Source: Clostridia bacterium
GTDB lineage: Bacteria; Bacillota; Clostridia; Oscillospirales; CAG-272
NCBI GenBank assembly: GCA_028720145.1
Contig: JAQYLJ010000019.1
Span: forward strand, 1-43,109
Reading direction: 5' to 3'
Length of the DNA: 43,109 nucleotides
Positions 24,254 through 31,767 of this stretch are shown here, piece after piece. Each line of letters starts with the position of its first letter. Position 1 is the stretch's first letter. The notes below the pieces were generated by a model. It saw nothing but the letters and a program-made list of their open reading frames with translations, was not told the DNA's origin and ran no database searches. Made by a program: the position numbers and the translations under genes.

Positions 24254-24273
24254 ATATACTGGTATCAGTATAT
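24254..24273. promoter_or_regulatory. Palindrome between queA and dapA (putative operator)
   Basis: ATATACTG, GTAT, CAGTATAT is a perfect 8-base inverted repeat. It overlaps the -10 box of the queA promoter and lies within the dapA upstream region. Confidence 0.5.
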
Positions 24274-24295
24274 AACAATGCCCCAAAAAAAGCAA
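24267..24295 (-). promoter_or_regulatory. Promoter of queA
   Basis: On the minus strand TTGCTT (24295-24290), a 17-base spacer and TATACT (24272-24267). Confidence 0.65.
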
Positions 24296-24308
24296 GATGA
24301 GGAACACC

Positions 24309-25193
24309 ATGAAACACATAAAGCACACTCTGTTTGACGGCGTATGTACGGCGCTCGCGACCCCCTTTCGGCAGGGGGAGATCGACTGGGACACCCTCTC
24401 CGACATGATTGAAAAACAAATCGAGGGGGGCGTGGATGCCATCTGCATCTGCGGCACGACGGGGGAGGCGGCGACCCTCTCGGACGGAGAGCGATTGCAA
24501 CTCGTGGCGCGCGCGGGAGAACTCATCGACCGACGCGTCGACTATCTCGTGGGCGTGGGGTCACCGTCCACCGCCCGCTCGGTCTCCTATGCCCGCTTCG
24601 CCGCGGCAAACGGTGCGGACGCTCTGCTCGCCGTGACCCCCTACTACAACAAGGGGACGCGCGACGGCATCACCCGCCATTTCCACACCATCGCCGACTC
24701 GACCGAACTCCCCGTCATCCTCTACAATGTCCCGGGACGCACGGGTGTCAACCTGACGATCGAACATATCCGAGAGATCGCGACCCACCCGAATATTCTC
24801 GGGCTGAAAGAGGCGGGGGACTCTGCGGAAAAACTCGCGTCGTTCATGGAGGCGTTCGGGTCCCGCATGAAACTCTACGCGGGTAACGACTCGCAGGTGA
24901 TCCCCGTCCTCGCGCTCGGTGGGAGTGGCGTGATCTCGGTCGTGTCGGGGATTCTCCCGCGCGAGACGGTCGAGGTCACACGGCTCTGGCGGGAGGGGAA
25001 AACCGAAGAGGCGGCGACCTGTGCACTCAAACTGCTCCCCCTCATCCACCTGCTCTTTGAAGAGACCAACCCCGCGCCCCTGAAATGCGCGCTCGAACTC
25101 CTCGGGATTGCGGGAGGCGAGCTGCGTCTGCCTCTCGCACCCGTGTCGGACACCCTGCGGGATAAACTCAGAAAACAACTGTCTCTTGCGTGA
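24309..25193 (+). CDS. dapA: 4-hydroxy-tetrahydrodipicolinate synthase
   Basis: DapA condenses pyruvate with aspartate semialdehyde, the committed step of the lysine and diaminopimelate pathway. It is a TIM-barrel lyase with GTTGE (residues 49-53), the proton-relay tyrosine in YNVPGRTG (Tyr139) and the Schiff-base lysine in GLKEAG (Lys167). The ATG at 24309 (294 residues) has AGGA 6 bases upstream and gives the standard N-terminus; the ATG 4 codons earlier lacks a ribosome site. It is divergent from queA. No other lysine gene is adjacent. Confidence 0.95.
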   Translation: MKHIKHTLFDGVCTALATPFRQGEIDWDTLSDMIEKQIEGGVDAICICGTTGEAATLSDGERLQLVARAGELIDRRVDYLVGVGSPSTARSVSYARFAAANGADALLAVTPYYNKGTRDGITRHFHTIADSTELPVILYNVPGRTGVNLTIEHIREIATHPNILGLKEAGDSAEKLASFMEAFGSRMKLYAGNDSQVIPVLALGGSGVISVVSGILPRETVEVTRLWREGKTEEAATCALKLLPLIHLLFEETNPAPLKCALELLGIAGGELRLPLAPVSDTLRDKLRKQLSLA

Positions 25194-25212
25194 AACCGCA
25201 CGGCACTCCGAA

Positions 25213-25242
25213 TTGACAAAACGCGCCCGGCTGTGATACAAT
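25213..25242 (+). promoter_or_regulatory. Promoter of trmB
   Basis: TTGACA (25213-25218), an 18-base spacer and TACAAT (25237-25242) with an extended TGA immediately before it. Confidence 0.7.
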
Positions 25243-25275
25243 GGGGAAAACTCACAAGACAGGAAGAAACCCAAA

Positions 25276-25944
25276 ATGCGGATGCGGAGAAAGAAACACG
25301 GGGCAGAACGGCTTGCCGCCATGTCCCACTATTTACTCGAAAAGCCGGAGTCCCCTCTCACCTCGCCCGAGGCGGTCTTCGGGCACGCGGGCGACATGGT
25401 TCTGGAAGTCGGCTGTGGGAAAGGCGGGTTTGCCTGCGGCATGACCGAGGCGCATCCCGACCTCTGCTTCTTCGCCATGGAGAAAATCTCGGATGTTTTG
25501 GTCGTCGCGACCGAACAGGCGGACGCGCGCAAAGAGGCGCGAAAAACCGACAATCTCCGTTTTCTGCTCGCGGACGCGAAGGACCTTCCGCTTTGGTTCG
25601 CACCGCATTCTCTCTCCGCCGTCTACCTGAATTTCAGTGACCCGTGGCCGAAAAACAAGCACGCCAAGCGGCGGCTGACTTATCGGGCGTTTCTCTCCTT
25701 ATATTTTTCGCTGTTAAAGCCCGGTGCACCGCTCTGTTTCAAGACCGATAACCGTCCGCTCTTCGACTTCACGCTGGAAGAGCTCGCCGCGCTCGGCTAT
25801 ACCCCCGATTATGTTACCTATGACCTACACACTTCTCCCTATAACGAGGGCAACATCCGTACCGAGTATGAAGAGACCTTCTCGGCGAAAGGATTCACCA
25901 TCAACGCTTTGCGCGTGACGGCAAAAGACGGGGAGCCGCGGTAA
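25276..25944 (+). CDS. trmB: tRNA (guanine-N(7)-)-methyltransferase TrmB
   Basis: TrmB makes m7G46 in tRNA using SAM. The SAM motif is MVLEVGCGKGGFACGM (about residue 41), followed by the family blocks FFAMEKISDVLVVA and YLNFSDPWPKNKHAKRRLTYRAFL, which carries the catalytic aspartate. TDNRPLFDFTLEEL follows. It has 222 residues. AGGAAG precedes the ATG. Its end is 1 base from the convergent gene at 25946, with only a short hairpin (25932-25955) between them. Confidence 0.95.
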   Translation: MRMRRKKHGAERLAAMSHYLLEKPESPLTSPEAVFGHAGDMVLEVGCGKGGFACGMTEAHPDLCFFAMEKISDVLVVATEQADARKEARKTDNLRFLLADAKDLPLWFAPHSLSAVYLNFSDPWPKNKHAKRRLTYRAFLSLYFSLLKPGAPLCFKTDNRPLFDFTLEELAALGYTPDYVTYDLHTSPYNEGNIRTEYEETFSAKGFTINALRVTAKDGEPR

Positions 25945-25955
25945 ATCACGGCTCC
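25932..25955. terminator. Possible hairpin terminator at the convergent ends of trmB and the next gene
   Basis: The arms GGAGCCG and CGGCTCC enclose a 10-base loop that includes the trmB stop codon. There is no good T tract, so confidence is low. Confidence 0.35.
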
Positions 25956-26239
25956 TCTCTGTGTATTTTGCATATTAATTTCTTGCGCGACAAGGGGATA
26001 TCCTCCCAAAACGGGCGATCCTGTTTTCCCATGAGATGGGTGACGATGTCTTCCCCGTCCCGCTCTTTGGTACGGTGAATCTCTTCGCGGGTCTCCGGCT
26101 CTCCGAGATGCGTCATCCCGGATGAGAGCCGATGGACCGACTCGCGCGGGTAGAAGATGGGGAGCGCACAAAACAGAAGGAAACCCGTCAAAAGAAAGGA
26201 CGCGAGCAGTCCTTTGATGAATTGTTCCGGGTCGTTCAT
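25946..26239 (-). CDS. Hypothetical membrane-anchored protein
   Basis: A 97-residue protein with one N-terminal membrane helix (about residues 8-29, IKGLLASFLLTGFLLFCALPIF). A charged domain follows, rich in Glu, Arg and His. No family is recognised. AAGGAG lies 7 bases before the ATG, which supports a real gene. It is convergent with trmB and divergent from the next small gene. Confidence 0.65.
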   Translation of the reverse strand: MNDPEQFIKGLLASFLLTGFLLFCALPIFYPRESVHRLSSGMTHLGEPETREEIHRTKERDGEDIVTHLMGKQDRPFWEDIPLSRKKLICKIHREEP

Positions 26240-26308
26240 GGCAATCTCCTTTTTCCCCAGTATGCCCGTATTTTCATCGCCCGATACGGGACAATCCGAA
26301 ATTCCCGC

Positions 26309-26337
26309 TTGTGAAATACAAAGAAACGGTGTATAAT
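26309..26337 (+). promoter_or_regulatory. Promoter of the 81-residue protein gene
   Basis: TTGTGA (26309-26314), a 17-base spacer and TATAAT (26332-26337). Confidence 0.65.
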
Positions 26338-26368
26338 AAGCGCAGAAAAAATCAGCGAGGTAATACCC

Positions 26369-26614
26369 ATGCGTATTGGAGAGATTTGTCGCGCGGTCTC
26401 CGCCCGACTGAAACTACACAATCCCGCCGTCAAGACAAAATTCGACCTCAGCGGCGATTTTTACCGCAACAAGCGCGAGGATACCCCCGCCTTTTCCTAT
26501 GCCGTGCGCGGCGGCTTTGAAATCAACCGTCGTCGCCTGCTCCTGCTCGCGGGGCTCTTGCTCGCGCTGCTGTTCCGCCGTGGGAAAAAGCAAATGAGAC
26601 GCGCGAAAAAGTAA
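26369..26614 (+). CDS. Small hypothetical protein with a C-terminal membrane helix
   Basis: An 81-residue basic protein. The N-terminal two thirds are polar, and the C-terminus has a Leu/Ala-rich helix (LLLLAGLLLALLF, about residues 57-69) flanked by arginines. This resembles a tail-anchored topology. A good promoter and a GAGGT ribosome site support it as a gene. I do not recognise the family. A strong terminator follows at 26666-26694. Confidence 0.65.
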   Translation: MRIGEICRAVSARLKLHNPAVKTKFDLSGDFYRNKREDTPAFSYAVRGGFEINRRRLLLLAGLLLALLFRRGKKQMRRAKK

Positions 26615-26665
26615 CCCGACGTCGGACGGGCAAACGCACCCGACAAGCGGGATTCGGTCAAACGG

Positions 26666-26694
26666 TCTGCGGGGAATCCCCCCGCAGATTTTGT
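26666..26694 (+). terminator. Terminator before the radC pair
   Basis: The arms TCTGCGGGG and CCCCGCAGA enclose a 5-base loop, followed by TTTTG. Confidence 0.8.
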
Positions 26695-26728
26695 AAATTT
26701 GTCAAAAAATTTGTAAGTTCGTCAGAAA
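26690..26728 (+). repeat. Two tandem 19-base repeats upstream of the radC pair
   Basis: TTTGTAAATTTGTCAAAAA (26690-26708) and TTTGTAAGTTCGTCAGAAA (26710-26728) differ at 3 positions and are spaced 20 bases apart, about two helical turns. They may be regulator sites. I do not see a clear promoter with them. Confidence 0.55.
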
Positions 26729-26751
26729 TAGAAGAAAGGAGGGGATACCCC

Positions 26752-27477
26752 ATGGCAGTCCATACAGGGCATCGCGGACGACTCAAACAGAAGTTTCTTT
26801 CGGATAGTTTCACGCATTTTGCCGACCATGAGATTCTCGAAGCCCTCCTTTTCTACATACGCCCCTATCGGGACACTAATCCTTTGGCACACGTCCTGAT
26901 CGACACGGGCGGTTCCCTCTCCGGCGCACTCGCGTTGGATGCCGCGCATCTGCGGGAGATTCCCGAATGCCCCGTCACAGCTCCCCTCTTTTTCTCCCTG
27001 ATTCGTGAGATCGGGCGCCGCGCACACGGGGAGGAGACGGTCGCCCCGACCTATGGGAACTATACGGCGCTCCGCGATTTGGCGAAACGCCTGACCGCCG
27101 ACATATCGGACGACCGCACGCTCCTTTTGCTGTTTGACAACCACTATCGTCTGCTCGGCTCGCCCGAGGTCTATCGCGGGTACTACGCGTCGAGCGCGTT
27201 CCGCACGCAGGATGTCGTCGCGCCCGCGCTCCGTGCGAGGGCGTCGGTCGCCGTACTCGTCTCGACCCACGCATCGCGCATTGCCCGCCCGGACCCCTAC
27301 GAAATCGCCGCCACCCGCCATATGGCATCCGCCCTCCGTCTCGCAGGCGTGACACTGACCGATCATTTGATTCTCGCGGGTACGCAATGCTATTCGGTCG
27401 CCACGGGGAACGGTCCGCTCCTCGCAAGCGAGGCGCCCGCCGCAAAACTCAGCGAGGGGGACAAGAGCCATGAATGA
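26752..27477 (+). CDS. RadC-like protein with a degenerate JAMM motif
   Basis: The helical N-terminus (ILEALLFYIRPYRDTNPLAHVLI) and the C-terminal block AATRHMASALRLAGVTLTDHLILAG are those of the RadC/JAB family. At the metal site, where RadC has HNHPxG and a downstream Asp, this protein reads S171-T-H173-A-S-R and Glu184. One histidine, the proline and the aspartate are lost, so metallopeptidase-type activity is unlikely. It has 241 residues and AGGAGGGG at the ribosome site. It overlaps the next gene, an intact RadC, by 8 bases. A non-catalytic partner or regulator role is a fair inference. Confidence 0.85.
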   Translation: MAVHTGHRGRLKQKFLSDSFTHFADHEILEALLFYIRPYRDTNPLAHVLIDTGGSLSGALALDAAHLREIPECPVTAPLFFSLIREIGRRAHGEETVAPTYGNYTALRDLAKRLTADISDDRTLLLLFDNHYRLLGSPEVYRGYYASSAFRTQDVVAPALRARASVAVLVSTHASRIARPDPYEIAATRHMASALRLAGVTLTDHLILAGTQCYSVATGNGPLLASEAPAAKLSEGDKSHE

Positions 27478-28189
27478 CCTGTCCTCGCGCGACTTGCGCG
27501 CAACCCTTTTGGGAGAAGACCCGACCCGTCTCTCCGATGAAGATTTGCTCGCGGGATTGCTCTCCTTTTCGGTGAATACCGGCGCGGTCCCTCTCGCCCG
27601 CAAACTGCTCTCGGCTTGCGGGACGCTCTCGGGGGTACTCTCTTCGGACGGGGAGACCCTCAGAAGGCTGGGGGTTTCCGATCATACCGCCTGCCTTTTG
27701 CAAATGCTGCTCCCCGCCTACGGCAGAGCACTGCTCTCCGAGATTCCCTGTGACACCGTCTTTGACTCGGTCGCGAAAATCGGGGATTACTTCACCCGCC
27801 TCTTCTGCGGCGTTACGGTGGAGAAAGTCCACTTGATGCTGCTCCGTGAGAATTATACTCTGCTCTCATGCAAACTGGTCGCGGTGGGGTCGGTCAACTC
27901 CGCGAACCTCAATCTGCGGTCGCTCTTGGAGACCGCGCTGTTCGCGGACGCGAAATACGCTGTCCTCGCCCACAATCACCCGGGCGGAGCCCCGCAGCCG
28001 TCTGCTTCCGACATCGCGACGACCGTCAATTTGAAGAACGCTTTTGAGTCTGTCGGAGTGGGGCTGCTCGAACACCTCGTGGTGGCGGGCAAGCGGTTTG
28101 TCCCGATTCTGCTCTCGTCGGACGATGTCTGTCGGGAGGTGCCGGACGCGTTCTATCATTTCCCGGGCGAGCTCGCTGACCGTCCCTGA
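27470..28189 (+). CDS. radC: RadC/UPF0758 family protein with intact JAMM motif
   Basis: The N-terminal part (SDEDLLAGLLSF) is the helix-hairpin-helix-like region of RadC. The C-terminal MPN+/JAMM domain has its metal-binding residues His168 and His170 in AHNHPGGAPQPSASD and Asp181, followed by IATTVNLKNAFESVGVGLLEHLVVAG. The biochemical function of RadC remains unsettled; a role in DNA repair was proposed and disputed. The length is 239 residues. It overlaps the degenerate paralogue by 8 bases (ATGAATGA), so the two are made together. Confidence 0.93.
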   Translation: MNDLSSRDLRATLLGEDPTRLSDEDLLAGLLSFSVNTGAVPLARKLLSACGTLSGVLSSDGETLRRLGVSDHTACLLQMLLPAYGRALLSEIPCDTVFDSVAKIGDYFTRLFCGVTVEKVHLMLLRENYTLLSCKLVAVGSVNSANLNLRSLLETALFADAKYAVLAHNHPGGAPQPSASDIATTVNLKNAFESVGVGLLEHLVVAGKRFVPILLSSDDVCREVPDAFYHFPGELADRP

Positions 28190-28251
28190 GACCGTCAGAA
28201 AACGGGAATCGGATAAATTTTGCTGACAGACTATACAAACCCTCGCGAAAA

Positions 28252-28286
28252 AAGGTGTGCGGATTGACGATTGACACGCACACCTT
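28252..28286. terminator. Inverted repeat after radC that contains the next promoter's -35 box
   Basis: AAGGTGTGCG (28252-28261) pairs with CGCACACCTT (28277-28286) around a 15-base loop, followed by ATTTTTTAT. It can act as the radC terminator. It can also act as an operator, because the loop includes TTGACA of the downstream promoter. Confidence 0.6.
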
Positions 28287-28300
28287 ATTTTTTATATAAT
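28271..28300 (+). promoter_or_regulatory. Promoter of the 981-residue lipoprotein gene
   Basis: TTGACA (28271-28276), an 18-base spacer and TATAAT (28295-28300). Confidence 0.75.
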
Positions 28301-28362
28301 TTATTTGCGTAATATTTCGCGCACACGAAATGTAATTTAACCTTGTTTTAGGAGGATTTTTT

Positions 28363-31308
28363 ATGAAGCATTTTCGTAAAGCACTGCTTCTCATCCTGCT
28401 TGTCCTCGCGGTTGTAGTCTGTCTCGCCGCCTGCAAGAAGGATGATGAGGGCAACGGCGGTAACGGCGGCAACAATGGCGGCACCGGTGGCGACAACCCG
28501 CCGACCGTGATCGGACAGATCAGTGTCAAGAATGTTACCTTCGGCGGCAGATACGGCAAAAAGGTCGTCAAAGCCGACGGTAATTATCACATCATGGAAG
28601 GCAAAGAACTCGAGCAGGATACGGATACCGAGCGTTACGAGTGGACCTTTGAATACTGGAACGCCGACATGACCGAGAAGGTCGCCGACCAAGGCGTGGG
28701 TGTCAAGGATCCCGGTACCTACATTGTCAAAGCGATCTGTACCGACCCGAAAGGGAGATACTCGTCGAACTTCGTCACGGCGAAACTGATCATCGACCAG
28801 TCCTTTGAGATCCACTATAATACGCCCAAAGGTGCGGTGGTAGCGGATGCGAACCCCAAACTCTACTCCCTGACGAGTGAGGACCAGAACCTCAGTACGG
28901 CATCGCTCGACGGCTACAAGTTCAAGGGTTGGTATGACAACGCCGCCTACACGGGCGATCCCATCACTACCCTGTACATTCAGAGAGACTACGCGGACGG
29001 CGGAGACATTCACCTGTACGGGAAATTCCTGCCCTACTCGACGGCTCCCACCGCGTACACCTACACGACCGATGTGACCGAAGCGCCGACTACGCTTCCT
29101 CCCATCCCCGGCTTTCACGAAATGTCGGAAGACGCGGTCTGCATCATCGATGTGAGCCAGATAACCGAAGAAGCACTCGCACAGGATTCCAAACCGTTCG
29201 GGTTTAAGTATTCCAACACGGGCGCTACCTACTACGGCGGCGGCGGAATGGAAGCCGCGATTCCTGCCGAAGGCGGCGGATACGGTTTGGAATGGAATAA
29301 CTACCACTACATCGAAGGTTCGACCGACTTCGTGTCGAATGTGCAATTCCAGAAACCCATCAGCACCGGCTATTCGAGAGACCTCTATGACACCCTCGAA
29401 TTCTGGATCTATTCCGCAAATGCGACCGAGCAGGCCTTCACCATCTTCCTCGGGTTGAACAACGCGCCCGAGACCGACTCTCTGACCTTCACCGTCAAAC
29501 TCAACTTCTCGGGCTGGAAAAAGTTCAGCGTTCTTCTGAGCGGCTCGTCCTCCGACGCGGACTTCTATACGCCCGCGAGATCGAACGGGAATATCACCGA
29601 GTTCCGCATCTTCGGTTGCCCCGTGACCAATATGAGATCCGACAAGGCGAACCTCTCCACCGAGGAAATGAAGGATGTCACCAACTTCATCTTCTTCTCG
29701 AACTTCTATGTCACGAGTCATAAGAGTTCTTACCCGACCTTCACCAATGTGGTCGCCACCGAACTTCTGAAAGTGACCTCGAACATGACCGCCCTCACCG
29801 TGAACGCCGACAAGACCGACGCCGAGATCGACGCATTCGTCGCGGCGATGAATCTGGCGGCGGACAACAAGACTGTGGATCCCGCGAGCAGCAAAGTATT
29901 CAGCGACATTGACCTTGAATCCACCACCGCATGCCGCGCGACCTACGAGCGGCTCCGCGACATGGCAGAGGCGTGGAACGACACGAGCAGCAAGCACTAT
30001 AACAGCGACACACTCCGCGATGCTATCGTCGCAGGGATGAACTACCTCGCCGAACACTTCAATGTGCTTGTCAAGACCAATTCCCTCCCCTCCGCAACAG
30101 ACGATGACTTCACCGCCATGTGTCTCGCCATCGCCGATGTCATGAACCTGCTCGGCGACCGTCTGTGCGAGAAACACGCGCAGGCATGGGGACAGTTCCC
30201 GCTTTATTTCTTCCCCGGCGCCACGGGCGACTCGACCGACGGCTTTATCGGTGCCTATGTGTTCACCACGGTGCAGATCGGTCTCGGCAATGTCCGTGAA
30301 GCGGCGACGGGTATGAAACAGCTCCACCACCTCTTCGCCAACAACGAAATCACCGTGACCTCGGACGATGTGAATGTCATTCGCTACTTCGCCCTTGTGA
30401 ACGCCGTGAACGATACCGGGTTCCACAACCCCTATCAGGCAACCTACATTAAAGACCTGTTCGCTTGGTTCTATAGCTGTGTGGATGCCTTCACCGTCAA
30501 CGGGAAGATCCCGACCGCCCTTGCGTCCGATTATGACATTGCGCCCTATATCCGTGCGATGCTCATGATTTACGACATGGCGGACACGAAGACGCAGCAG
30601 ACCTTCGCGGGTTACGTGAAGTACTATCTCGCAAGCGATGCCACCTTGGCAGACCGCCTTGCGGCGACCCAAAAGTACGACCTCGAAGCCGATGTCCTCG
30701 CGAGAATCCAGGCGAGCGACGCTCCCGTAGCGACTCCCTCCGATACCGCGTGCAGCGTCTTTGATGTCATCGGTACCGCACTCTACAAGAACGGTGACAA
30801 GTACCTGCTGATTACCCCGAACGGTGTCTATGCGGAAGGCATTAACGCAGACGCCATCGACGAGATCCCCGCCGACGATACCTTCTTCGGTATTGCAGAT
30901 GAGAAGAGCATCGCTATCATCCGCGGCAACCAGGTCATTGTGATTCAGGGCGATACCGTACAGGTGAGTAGCGCGACCGAAAACACCATTGTCGGCACCG
31001 ACAATAAGGTGGCTGTCCTCACGACCGACGGCAACCTGACGGACGATCTCCTCTATTACACCTCCGCACCCGTGATTGTCCTAACGAACACCGCAGAAGA
31101 CGGCTCCATCACCTTCACGGTCTACAACTTCACGAAGGTGTCGGTTGACTTTGAAATCGACCTGAACGGACTTTACAGCCAGAAGGGCACGAGCACGGTA
31201 CTCCGTGTCGAAGCGGATATGTTCGGCGAAGATCGCACGGTTGTTACCTTCAGTGCGTCGACCGTCAGCCAGACCGTCTACACCTTCACGATTATGCCTA
31301 CCGCCTGA
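28363..31308 (+). CDS. Large lipoprotein with an InlB-type beta repeat
   Basis: A lipobox LAAC (Cys24) is followed by a Gly/Asn-rich linker (about residues 30-48) and a beta-rich domain. An InlB_B/Listeria-Bacteroides-type repeat then spans about 147-225, with GYKFKGWYDNAAYTGDPIT as its core. A segment around 265-390 has a jelly-roll-like look (GYGLEWNNYHYIEG, YDTLEFWIYSANATEQAFTIFLG). Residues about 455-790 are helix-rich with AEAWNDTSSKHYNSDTL and AWGQFPLYFFPGATGDSTDG. This arrangement, a beta-sandwich followed by helices, is reminiscent of polysaccharide-lyase toroids, but I see no known catalytic motif. The AGGAGG ribosome site is strong. It is a single gene with its own promoter and terminator. 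Confidence 0.8.
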   Translation: MKHFRKALLLILLVLAVVVCLAACKKDDEGNGGNGGNNGGTGGDNPPTVIGQISVKNVTFGGRYGKKVVKADGNYHIMEGKELEQDTDTERYEWTFEYWNADMTEKVADQGVGVKDPGTYIVKAICTDPKGRYSSNFVTAKLIIDQSFEIHYNTPKGAVVADANPKLYSLTSEDQNLSTASLDGYKFKGWYDNAAYTGDPITTLYIQRDYADGGDIHLYGKFLPYSTAPTAYTYTTDVTEAPTTLPPIPGFHEMSEDAVCIIDVSQITEEALAQDSKPFGFKYSNTGATYYGGGGMEAAIPAEGGGYGLEWNNYHYIEGSTDFVSNVQFQKPISTGYSRDLYDTLEFWIYSANATEQAFTIFLGLNNAPETDSLTFTVKLNFSGWKKFSVLLSGSSSDADFYTPARSNGNITEFRIFGCPVTNMRSDKANLSTEEMKDVTNFIFFSNFYVTSHKSSYPTFTNVVATELLKVTSNMTALTVNADKTDAEIDAFVAAMNLAADNKTVDPASSKVFSDIDLESTTACRATYERLRDMAEAWNDTSSKHYNSDTLRDAIVAGMNYLAEHFNVLVKTNSLPSATDDDFTAMCLAIADVMNLLGDRLCEKHAQAWGQFPLYFFPGATGDSTDGFIGAYVFTTVQIGLGNVREAATGMKQLHHLFANNEITVTSDDVNVIRYFALVNAVNDTGFHNPYQATYIKDLFAWFYSCVDAFTVNGKIPTALASDYDIAPYIRAMLMIYDMADTKTQQTFAGYVKYYLASDATLADRLAATQKYDLEADVLARIQASDAPVATPSDTACSVFDVIGTALYKNGDKYLLITPNGVYAEGINADAIDEIPADDTFFGIADEKSIAIIRGNQVIVIQGDTVQVSSATENTIVGTDNKVAVLTTDGNLTDDLLYYTSAPVIVLTNTAEDGSITFTVYNFTKVSVDFEIDLNGLYSQKGTSTVLRVEADMFGEDRTVVTFSASTVSQTVYTFTIMPTA

Positions 31309-31344
31309 GTTTCTCAGTCAGTCGCGTGATCGAACAATTTACCC

Positions 31345-31379
31345 AACCCCCGCCGATGCGTCGGCGGGGGTTCTTTTTT
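31345..31379 (+). terminator. Terminator after the large lipoprotein gene
   Basis: The arms AACCCCCGCCGA and TCGGCGGGGGTT enclose TGCG, followed by CTTTTTT. Confidence 0.9.
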
Positions 31380-31469
31380 GAATCGCAACACCCGTCCTAA
31401 GCAAGTGGCTGAAGTGCAAAGCAAACCCCTGCCCGTCAAACGAGCTACACAGAGTCCGCTTTTCACGTG

Positions 31470-31615
31470 TTGTGATTGATCGTATCATTTATCAAAGAAA
31501 AAAGAATGAGAGGTCTTTCTTTCGTATCTAGTTAGAAGTGGGGTATCTATTATCTCTCGTTCCTCGTCCACCGCTCACCTATGCCTTCTCCTGTGGGAGA
31601 AGGCAAATCCAATCG
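31470..31615. mobile_element. Decayed MITE-like copy 3
   Basis: GATCGTATCATTTATC near 31478 corresponds to GATCGTATCATTCACC of copy 2. CCTCGTCCACCGCTCAC and the palindrome CCTTCTCCTGTGGGAGAAGG (about 31583-31602) match the internal modules. The ends and one palindrome block are missing. Confidence 0.5.
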
Positions 31616-31648
31616 CAAAACTAGCGCATGGATTCTGCATAAAAATAT

Positions 31649-31676
31649 AGAACGCTCCCCCGCAGGGGAGCGTTCT
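31649..31676 (-). terminator. Terminator downstream of pyk
   Basis: The arms AGAACGCTCCCC and GGGGAGCGTTCT enclose a 4-base loop. ATATTTTTAT follows on the minus strand. It lies about 90 bases past the pyk stop. Confidence 0.75.
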
Positions 31677-31767
31677 ACACTGTTCGGAAATAGGTTCTTT
31701 CGCGTGTTTCACGCGGCAGGAAAACTGCCGGTTTCGGACTGTCTCAGTAACGGCGCGGAGCCGTGTG

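Larger units (their letters stand above)
31309..31767. other. Intergenic region with a decayed MITE copy and a pyk terminator
   Basis: This 459-base gap contains the terminator of the lipoprotein gene, a decayed MITE-like copy and, near 31649-31676, a strong hairpin serving pyk. No gene is supported. Confidence 0.65.

Noticed and set aside
28348-30672. A 774-codon open frame on the minus strand
   Set aside because: It lies entirely opposite the large lipoprotein, whose signal peptide, ribosome site, promoter and terminator are convincing. The minus frame has low-complexity, His/Gly/Val-rich content and no start signal.
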